From the NCBI GenBank assembly GCA_037179515.1, contig JAXCGZ010013618.1, positions 1 through 64,000 of the forward strand: DNA of 64,000 nt. Direction: 5' to 3'. Origin of the DNA: Halocaridina rubra. Its lineage: Eukaryota; Arthropoda; Malacostraca; Decapoda; Atyidae. The notes beneath the pieces are model-generated. The model had not been told where the DNA came from. It saw nothing but the letters and a program-made list of their open reading frames with translations, and searched no databases. Of the stretch, positions 56,750 through 64,000 are shown one piece after another (the first letter of the stretch is position 1; every line of letters starts with the position of its first letter). The position numbers were made by a program, and so were the translations under genes.

Positions 56750-57230
56750 TGTTGACTTTATTAATCAAAGCTACATTTACTTGTAATATTGTCAAGTAAA
56801 CTGAAAAGGAAATATTTTTCTTTAATTAATCAGTGTATATTCATAGACTTAGCGGCAGACGACAACTTTGAAGCCTAATATATTTTATGTATTCTTTTCT
56901 ACATATTATGTTTACAATGTACTGTATTTATTTTTCTGAATAAGGTAAAAGAAAATAGTCATGTTTTATTTCATAAAGATTTTCAGTTTTAATGTACTGT
57001 ATAATCAGATTTGTGAATTTATAGTAATTGTGTAATTCTAGATACAGGGAGCTAATCTTTTGCATTTAGGCTTGTAGTCCTCAGTGTTTTTAAGTTGTTG
57101 TTGTTGAGAAGTGCCCAAGAATACAAGACATGAAGTTCTACCAGCTTTCATTTATATCCCATTATTGTTAGTGCATCTGAAGGTATATCAAGGGTAATTA
57201 TATTTAAAAATGGCTATACAGACTTTAACA
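56750..57230 (+). repeat. Copia 3' LTR
   Basis: 481 bp; ends 34 bp before the exon 2 acceptor of the host gene. Confidence 0.9.
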
Positions 57231-57264
57231 GATTGTTATTAAATCTCTATCGTTTTGATTTCAG

Positions 57265-57356
57265 GTGGCTGATTGCCGTAATGCTGGATTCACAACAGTA
57301 CCAACCACATTGAGTCCAGAGATTCAAGAACTGAACCTTGCTGGAAACAGAATAGA
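57265..57356 (+). CDS. kek: Kekkon-like LRR receptor, second coding exon (LRRNT and first LRR)
   Basis: Acceptor TTTTGATTTCAG ends at 57264; donor GA|GTAAGC at 57356/57357, phase 2. It encodes VADCRNAGFTTVPTTLSPEI followed by QELNLAGNRI: the last Cys of the LRR cap and the start of LRR1 (L-x-L-x-x-N-x-I). Joined to exon 1 it completes a four-Cys cap C-x3-C-x-C-x10-C. In Kekkon-type receptors the LRR ectodomain binds membrane partners. Confidence 0.85.
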
Positions 57357-58068
57357 GTAAGCATCTTAACATCTTTAATCCCCTCACCGATAAATTTTTT
57401 TTTCCAGAATACAATGCAATTGCAGACGAATTGGAAGTCAGAAATATCGAGTGAAGTCATTTTTTATATGTCTCACCTGTTACTGAGATGTTCAGTAACA
57501 GTAACACAATAACTATGAGATGAGCTTTTTAGTGACACAAAAAATACTCATATCTGCCTTAGGAAAGCTCAAAGATAGTCTGCATGGACGAGAATACAAT
57601 CAAACTGTAATTTTATTCAACACTTTTTGACAAGATATATATCATCCATGCCAAAATATGTCAGAGGTGCAAAAACCAGATATTTTCTCCGTTGCCAAAA
57701 GTAGAGGTTGATATGCTGAACTTTTTCCCATTTTCTTGAGGAAATAGAATATAGATACAAGAGAAAACTTATACAAAACAAACAAACAAACAAAACAAAA
57801 ACATTTATTTCTATTTTGTACATTGGTTATTCAACATTAATAGTAACTTATAAGTAGACATGTAATTAAACTAACAAATAAGAGGGTTAGACATATAGTT
57901 AAATTAAATGTAGCTTTCATAGAAAATAATAATGCTGTAATAAAAATGTTACAATAATGTTAATAATAAAGTAGTAAGTATGCCACTAGATACAGGATTG
58001 TTATTATCGGCATCATTTCCATATTTGTTTCCTTACAACGAGAATAATTAGTTCTTAATGAGCAGCAA

Positions 58069-60736
58069 CTATTTGTCCAAAAGAAAACTATATAGTTTGC
58101 CTTTGAAAGCTGTGAAAGAGGATGCATTTTTAAGATGCTCTGGAATATTATTCCAGAGTGTTGGCCCTTTGATAGTGATCATCTTTGAACCTGCTTCTGT
58201 GTTTGTTCTGTGAATAAAGAGCTCACTGCTCTGTCTTGTGTTGGTTCCCCTTATATCCCTGACTGTTTTTAAATCAAATAGCCAGCTAGGATAATGATGG
58301 TCCAAAATTTTGAATACAAAAACATAAATAGCATAAGCGACCTTATTTTCTGCCCGCAGCCACCCAAGTTTATTGAGAGCTGGTGTGATGTGGTCATATT
58401 TTCTTATTCCTCCCAGGGCAACTCGAGCTGCAAAATTAATAAGCTTCTGTATTCTGTTTATCTGAGTCTTAGTGGTAGCTCCCCAAACAGTTGTGCAGTA
58501 ATTAATGTGACTTAGGGCTAGAGATTCAACAACAGTTATTCGAGTGGTAGTCTCAAAATTGTCTTTTATACGTGATAAGTACATTAATGTTCCTGTAACC
58601 TTTTTGCATACTTTATCTATGTGGGAATCAAACAATATGTGGTTATCAAAGTGAATTCCTAGGTTTTTGACTGTTTTGCTAGGTGTGATAATATTGTCGC
58701 AAAAATTAATTGTTGTGTTTTCTGGAATTTGTGCTATGTGGAACCTTGAACCAATAAATATGCACTGTGTTTTACTTTCGTTAATTAACAGCCCAATTTC
58801 TTGGAAATAGGTTTTAATTTTTGACAGAGTGTTTTCTGCTCTTAAAGTTAGCTCTGGGAGATTATTAATATCACCACTAAGGAGTAGTTGAGTGTCATCT
58901 GCATATTGTACGACTAGACAGTCAGAAATGAAAGAAGATAGATCATTTACGTAAATGGAGAAGAGGATAGGACCAAGTACTGATCCCTGTGGAACACCAA
59001 ATGATACATTTTTTGGCACAGAGATAATGTTGTTAAGACGTATGGACTGTTTACGATTAGATAGATACTCGCTAAACCAGCTTGGATCAATATTTAAGTT
59101 AATACATTTACTTAAAAGAATTTCATGGTTTACACTGTCGAAGGCTTTTGATAAGTCTAATAATACGAGAAGAGATATTTTTTTCATATCTATATTATTA
59201 TATATACTATTCGTAACTTTAAGCAGTGCAGTTTCCGTCGAAAGTTTCGGTCTGAAACCATGCTGGTTAATACTTATTATTCTATTTGATTCTAAATATG
59301 ACATAAGTTGGCATGCAACAATTTTTTCTAATATTTTAGAGAAAATGGGTAGGAGGGAAATGGGACGATAGTTTGTCACATCTTCTCTGTCCCCCTTTTT
59401 ATGCAGAGGTATTACATGTGCTATTTTCCAAGAGTCAGGAAACTTTTTAGTAACAATGGAAGTGTTCATAATAGTTAGAATATAGGATGCAATCACGGGT
59501 AGAGCATCTTTGATGAACTGAAATGGTATACCATCTGAACCATAAGAGCCAGAGTTTCTTAGGCTTAAAGTTTTCTGCTTTGTCTTTCAACTCCGTAATA
59601 TTTTCATAACTTTCTGAGGTACTCTTTTCATTTGGTATCATGCTTCTTATCACTTTCCATGTTGCTGCTGTATCATGTCTAGAGTCATTAAATTGTTTTT
59701 TGTAAAAGTCTTTTTTACTTACACTGATGAGAGATCTGACACGTTTCTTTTCTGTTTTATAACGTTCTCGGAGAGTCATATCATATCTATTAATTTTTAG
59801 CTCTTTTTGTATTTGATTTCTGATTTGCATTGCCTCTTTGATGTCATTAGTTAGCCAGGGGGCTGAGGGGCGGGTTATTTTTCTTGTTACAATGGGTGCA
59901 CAACTATCTAAGCATTCAAGGAAGACTTTTGTTAGAATCTCAACCTGCAAATCGACGTTATCTGTGTATTTAATTCTATTAAGTGCATTTGTGTTGTTGA
60001 TTAATGTTTCACAAAAGATATCAGGGGAGAAATTATTTAGACACCGGAATGTCTTGAGGAGAGGCTTCCTTTTCGGCTTGTTTATGTTTAGCATAGCAAT
60101 GTTCAGCTCGTGGTCTGCAATTGGGCAGGGAACTACGTCCCAATAGAGTATACTTTCCACTTTATTTGTTATTATCAGATCTATAAGAGTCCTAGAATTG
60201 GGGGTTATGCGGGTCGGTTTTGTCACTATTTGTGTTAACTTCACAGTGTTGATCACCCTTTTCATTTTGTTATCTGCTGAGAGCAAGTCATCATTAAAAT
60301 CACCAAGTATGTATATGGGTTTATGACGCACACAGATATTTCTGAATGTTTCTAGTAGATGATTGAATGAACTGGTAGGTGCTTTAGGGTGACGGTAAAC
60401 ACACCCTACAATGAAAGATGGAAGTTTCTGATACTGCACAGTGATCCATAAATCTTCGAGCTCCTCAGTTTTTTCTAAACCTGTGGCTATTTCTGATGCA
60501 CTAAGATAATTTCTAACATTAATACAAACCCCACCCCCTCGGCCATGGTCATTGCGAAATATTTTAAACTCTGGGATATTCACATATCTATTTTCAGTTG
60601 TAGGAGGAAGCCAAGTTTCACTTACACAGAGGATGTCTATGTTGTAGTCTTTTGTTAGCATTATTATTTCCTCAAAATGAGCGAGCAGGGACTGAGCGTT
60701 CACATGTACTAATGTTACATTCTTACCATGTTTCAT
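58069..60736 (-). pseudogene. LINE E ORF2 (endonuclease-reverse transcriptase), single frameshift
   Basis: The start ATG at 60736 overlaps the ORF1 stop by 14 nt. The endonuclease part has VTLVHVNAQSLLAHFEEI, CVSETWLP, GGGVCINV, YILGDFNDD and ADHELN (catalytic N, E, D-N and DH residues present). The RT part has PVIPLHKKGD-type VIPLHKKGDREDVTNYRPIS, LLVLLDLSKAFDSVNH (motif A), GVPQGSVLGPILFSIYVND, and VVQYADDTQLL (catalytic ADD). The C-terminus has INYCTTVWG and WNNIPEHLKNASSFTAFK. The frame shifts once near 59555-59575, between ENF and GSYGSDG. At about 890 codons it has the normal length for the group. Only that shift separates it from a coding copy. Confidence 0.88.
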
Positions 60737-62285
60737 TGGGGTGGTATCCATAGTCATAGTTGTAGTTTTGACTGTGTGATTCTGCTGGGAATTCATCATA
60801 GTAGTGTGTTCTGGGGTTAGCCCATGGATCCTGGTGTCTGTACCTGCCGTTGGATGTGTAACGCTGGTTTGAGTACGTGCCGTGGTATGATCGGGCCTTC
60901 CCAAAGTTTGTATGCCTAGGTGAGTGTCTAGGGTTGTAAGAGCCATCACTCCAGGAGAAGTCTCTTGTGCGTGGACGGCGATAAGAGAGGTTTGTATCGT
61001 GTCTCTTTCTGTAGTCTCGCGTATGGGGGATTGTTTCATTAGCTCTTTGCTGTTTATTTTGGTATGACTGTAGTTTGGGATATTTTGTAGAATACCCAGG
61101 TTGTGTCCATTGTTTGCCCCCACGAAATGGCTGGACACTTGTGCCTGTAGGCCATTGATTCAGTTTGTAAGGCACATATTCAAATCCTTTCGATATCGTT
61201 ATTGCGAAGGAAACCCAGTTTGGTTTGCGAGAAAGCTCCTTAATCAAGACTTCTTCAGAAGGAATGCCTTGATTTGTCAATGTATTACGTATCTCTCTCT
61301 CAAAGGGGTTGCCAGGAATGCGAATATATATTTGAGCTGTAACCCTTGCACTTGCATTATTGGGCAACTGTGGCTGTGGGGGAGAGGACTTCGATGGAAT
61401 GTTTAGAATAGAGACTGCTGCTATTTTGTCTTTTCTGTTTTCTTCATTGTTTTGCAGCCTATTGCTGGGTTGGTTATTTGTGCTGGAAGATGTAATTTGG
61501 TTGTCCTGGTTAGTGATAGTTGCTGTGTTGTTTGGAGTAGTGGAGATTGACTCTATATCTTCTTCGCTGTTTTGCAACTCTTTACCAGGTTGGTTGTTTG
61601 TGCTGGGAAGAATCTTGTTCTGGTTAGTGCCTGTTGTTGTATTGTTAGGAGTAGTGGGAAAGGACGCTGTTGTTTCATCACTATTTTGTAACCTGTTACT
61701 GATTTGATTATTTATGCTAGATGGTGTATTCAGGTTGTCTTGATGACTATCACTTTTATCTGGATCTACCTCTTCTTCACTACCACTGTCACATTCGTCT
61801 CTCAATGCACTGAAGGAATTGTGAGTAGAGACAGAAAACCTAGTTTGCAAAACCTGAGGGTTGTTGATAGAAGGGACATCATCGTTGTTAGGTGACAGCA
61901 CTGAACTGAGAGGTGGAGATGTTTCTAATAGCAGTTTCAACCTAGAATTATCTCTTTTAAGTAGGACAATGTCAGATTCTAGCAAACCCACCTTGTGTTG
62001 TAAGGCTTTCACCTTTTCAGCATCTGCTTCCAAAATTTTCACCTTATCTGCAAGACTTTCTATCATTCGATGTAGGTCTCCTAGGTCGTGTGTTTTTTTA
62101 GACTCTATGGATTTTACAACCGAAGTTTGAGGTTGAAAGAGTTTGTCAAGTTCACCATTCATTGAGATATTCAGGACACTTGCGCTAAAAGTGATTATGT
62201 TTGTAATTATCTCTTTTTTTACACATTTTTTTATGATGTGTTTACCACTGTATTGGGGAAAGAGTTCCACTACCTTCGAAAGCAA
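60723..62285 (-). CDS. LINE E ORF1 (RNA-binding ORF1 protein), intact, 520 aa
   Basis: An open frame of full length from ATG 62285 to TAA 60723. Layout: a hydrophobic and basic start; a coiled coil at about residues 65-120 (leucine heptads in LGDLHRMIESLADKVKILEA); an acidic patch GSEEEVDPDKSD at about 168; three tandem Asn/Thr/Ser-rich repeats at about 185-285, each holding an N-N-x-x-S/G-N/K-x-LQN core; a folded part at about 315-400 with AQIYIRIPGNPFEREIRNTL and NWVSFAIT; and a tail rich in Arg, Tyr, His and Ser. Such proteins coat LINE RNA. Assignment is by position and layout; the middle repeats are unusual. Confidence 0.75.
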   Translation of the reverse strand: MLSKVVELFPQYSGKHIIKKCVKKEIITNIITFSASVLNISMNGELDKLFQPQTSVVKSIESKKTHDLGDLHRMIESLADKVKILEADAEKVKALQHKVGLLESDIVLLKRDNSRLKLLLETSPPLSSVLSPNNDDVPSINNPQVLQTRFSVSTHNSFSALRDECDSGSEEEVDPDKSDSHQDNLNTPSSINNQISNRLQNSDETTASFPTTPNNTTTGTNQNKILPSTNNQPGKELQNSEEDIESISTTPNNTATITNQDNQITSSSTNNQPSNRLQNNEENRKDKIAAVSILNIPSKSSPPQPQLPNNASARVTAQIYIRIPGNPFEREIRNTLTNQGIPSEEVLIKELSRKPNWVSFAITISKGFEYVPYKLNQWPTGTSVQPFRGGKQWTQPGYSTKYPKLQSYQNKQQRANETIPHTRDYRKRHDTNLSYRRPRTRDFSWSDGSYNPRHSPRHTNFGKARSYHGTYSNQRYTSNGRYRHQDPWANPRTHYYDEFPAESHSQNYNYDYGYHPNETW

Positions 62286-62399
62286 AAGTTGACTTGTTTT
62301 GTACAGAGTGATTTTTTTAAGATCGAATTGTCACAGCAGTGAAACATGATAAATTTGCCAGAAAATAACTTGACCTTTCTTTTTATGATCCTGTACCAT

Positions 62400-62575
62400 T
62401 CAGTAAAGGGGGGCAAGAATACCTTGTCCGTATTCCCCTGCATGTCGTAAAGGTTGACTCAATGGAGCAATGTTAGGGGACTTGGCATTCCCTCATTTAT
62501 ATTTTCCTCCTGCTATAAGTCAAGGTTTTTGCTTTGCTTCATCCACCCCCTTATAAGAGTGTTCTTGGCTTTTGT
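62400..62575 (-). repeat. Dispersed repeat, copy 2
   Basis: The minus strand shows CTTATAAGGGGGTGGATGAA, AACCTTGACTTAT and GTATTCTTGCCCCCC, in the same order as copy 1 (50520-50700). The motif GGTTGGCTGAGTCAAAGCAT at 29353 and 41093 in the LTR elements is related. Confidence 0.45.
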
Positions 62576-62628
62576 AAATAGATAGTATTGAATTTATAAA
62601 GTATTTGTTAATTATACTTTATTTTCAG

Positions 62629-62804
62629 GTATTTAGAAAAAGAGGCCTTCAAGACAGCTGGCCTAGTTCATTTACAGAAGTTATACCTTGGGGAAAATAA
62701 TATCTACAGCATCCACAAGGATGCTTTTAGAGGTCTGAAGATCTTGATAGAGCTTAACCTAGTACAGAATCATATAGACAAGCTCCATCCGCATACGTTC
62801 ACTG
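62629..62804 (+). CDS. kek: Kekkon-like LRR receptor, third coding exon (LRR2-LRR3)
   Basis: Acceptor TTATTTTCAG ends at 62628; donor ACTG|GTGAGT at 62804/62805, phase 1. With the split Glu codon it reads EYLEKEAFKTAGLVHLQKLY, then LGENNIYSIHKDAFRGL and ELNLVQNHIDKLHPHTFTG. Two 24-residue LRR repeats are clear (LQKLYLGENNI and LIELNLVQNHI). The FxxxGLVxLQKxYL and AFRGLKILIELxL patterns are those of Kekkon proteins. The gene continues beyond the window, where further LRRs, the C-terminal cap, an Ig domain and a transmembrane segment would be expected. Confidence 0.85.
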
Positions 62805-64000
62805 GTGAGTATATTTTTTTTCACATTTTATATGCAACAATTTTTCCCCATTGAGGTGGACACAGACAGATTGAAACTGAAGAATTAAGCCCAGATGCCT
62901 CTCCTGACAATCTTCAAATGGTAGTCCATCACCTCCCGAATTAAACATTGTACCACTATGCTACAATGGTTCCCACTGGTTCTTGACGCAAGTTTCATCC
63001 AGTTTCCTTCCTAGGAGGAGGGCTCAGTGGTTGCACATGTGTAATTTAGTAAGTCTAAAAGTAGTTTGGTAGGTTATGGTAGTTTACGTATGGCGGAGAG
63101 TTGTTGGTGCTGAGTTGGGTGAGGGAAAGGCAATGAAAGCATTGGAGATCCAGATGTATTATCGTTATTGCTTGTCACTCATACTAACTCATCATTGGTG
63201 TTATTTCACACAACACATAATATCAAGGTGAGAGGAACTTAATTCACTTTAATTCAAACTACAACATGTGAGTTGGGAGATGACTGATGAGGATTCTTGA
63301 GTGAGGCATTTTGAGGGTCATACAGTCTTAATCCCTCAGCTCTGACTTTTCTGTGTCTACCCCTATTCATGGGAACTATTTGTAACATATAAAATGTTGC
63401 ACACTCCTTTCTAGGAGAGGCATATAAGGCCTTGACAGAATTCACATTTTGAAGTATGCCATTCTAGAATGTGCACAAGAAATGGATAAGTCTTCATTTA
63501 TTGCTATTCCATACTAAACTTTAATCACAGTTATGAATAATCAATCCTCTGGAATATCTGAAATGTGCGATTGTTGGAGTCGCTTTGTAAAATTATTCCA
63601 GTGTCTTGGGCTTTGTGTATATGTGAACAATTTCAGTACTCAACCCAGGTGGTGACAGACTCATGATGGAGCCTTCGCATTATAAGGGCAGCAAACCTTA
63701 ATTCCCCAGCCATACACTGTATCCACATCCATAATGGAGATTAATATAACTCTATACAGGAACCATTATACCCCTAATAAGGGAGATGGTTGAGTCAAAG
63801 CAAGCAACCTTGACTCTTTGGGGAAAGAGAGTATAGAGAAGGGGATTTCCAGTCCATTTATGTTGCTCCAATTAGTCGACTATTGTGGCAGGCAAGTGAA
63901 AACTGTACATGGATTTATCATGCCCAACAAAGCAACATGTAAGAAGAGAGCATATTCAAATAGTATTATAAACTGGTTATTGCTATTGCCTATCATTATT
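62805..64000 (+). other. Start of the third intron
   Basis: No coding frame recognised. About 62890-62985 on the minus strand has a tRNA-like A-box GTAGCATAGTGGTACAA and a weak B-box, a possible degenerate SINE. 63755-63850 contains CCTAATAAGGGAGATGGTTG and GTCAAAGC-ACCTTGACTCT, a third copy of the dispersed repeat at 50520 and 62400. Confidence 0.5.

Larger units (their letters stand above)
51500..57230 (+). mobile_element. Ty1/copia LTR retrotransposon (5.7 kb), broken
   Basis: 5' LTR 51500-51939, 3' LTR 56750-57230, TGTTGA to (TTC/TTT)AACA ends. The target duplication is probably ATTG (51496-51499 and 57232-57235; the fifth base differs). The domain order is gag, protease, integrase, RT, RNase H, which defines Ty1/copia. 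There are many stops, and 1.06 kb of F4 is inserted in RT. The LTRs differ in length (440 versus 481) and at many bases, so it is old. It lies in the same orientation as the host gene. Confidence 0.9.
57777..62340 (-). mobile_element. LINE E, almost full length and nearly intact
   Basis: Minus orientation: ORF1 at 62285-60723, ORF2 at 60736-58069, a 3' UTR of about 270 bp and a tail of TTTG-type repeats (complement of AAACAAACAAACAAACAAAA at 57777-57802). The 5' end is placed near 62340 by the end of recognisable 5' sequence; no target duplication was found. One frameshift is the only obvious lesion. APE-type Jockey superfamily, CR1/L2-like. Confidence 0.85.
57357..62628 (+). other. Second coding intron (5.3 kb) of the kekkon-like gene
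   Basis: Donor GTAAGC at 57357, acceptor ACTTTATTTTCAG ending at 62628. 57357-57776 and 62341-62400 are plain intron sequence; LINE E fills most of the rest. Confidence 0.8.

Noticed and set aside
63254..63445. 63-aa minus frame near the right edge
   Set aside because: No recognisable domain, no splice context; treated as intron.

Overview
This is intronic, repeat-dominated animal DNA. The cues are spliced exons, non-LTR retrotransposons with host-like codon use, long (TA)n, (CT)n and (ATT)n arrays, and pogo/Tigger-type DNA transposons. The LINE 3' ends and the density of dinucleotide arrays resemble decapod crustaceans (crab, shrimp or crayfish). That placement comes from pattern memory, not from a search. 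No bacterial-type genes, rRNA or CRISPR arrays were seen.

Host gene: I can join three exons of one plus-strand gene, at 1687-1872 (with the start codon), 57265-57356 and 62629-62804. GT/AG junctions and reading frame are consistent throughout. They encode a signal peptide, a cysteine-rich LRR N-terminal cap and the first leucine-rich repeats of a kekkon-like LRR receptor. The gene runs off the right edge. Its first coding intron is 55.4 kb and holds nearly everything else here; the second is 5.3 kb and is mostly one LINE.

Layout: (1) 1-10.9 kb: three copies or parts of one LINE family (A, B, C) and two Tigger-like transposons (T1, T2). (2) 10.9-23.2 kb: TIR elements packed end to end and separated by (TA)n arrays. 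These are F3, M1, M2, M3 and a 4.8-kb palindrome of two head-to-head F elements with M4 inside. (3) 23.2-31.7 kb: M6, carrying a foldback repeat that carries a young LTR element (LTR1, tRNA-Leu primer site). (4) 31.7-42.6 kb: a third Tigger family (T5) split by LTR2. LTR2 shares a long noncoding interior with LTR1 and has captured a piece of a polyubiquitin gene. (5) 42.6-50.5 kb: Tigger copies T3 (split by M5), T4 and T6, plus a LINE 3' fragment (D). (6) 51.0-57.2 kb: a 38-bp minisatellite and an old Ty1/copia element primed by initiator-Met tRNA. The copia element ends 34 nt before the exon 2 acceptor. (7) 57.3-64.0 kb: exon 2, an almost intact LINE (E), exon 3 and the start of the next intron.

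The elements are mostly dead, broken by stops, frameshifts and nested insertions. The nesting gives a relative order of insertion: M4 after the palindrome, M5 after T3, LTR1 after the foldback in M6, LTR2 after T5, and F4 after copia. All homology statements rest on reading motifs by eye; no alignments or database searches were run.
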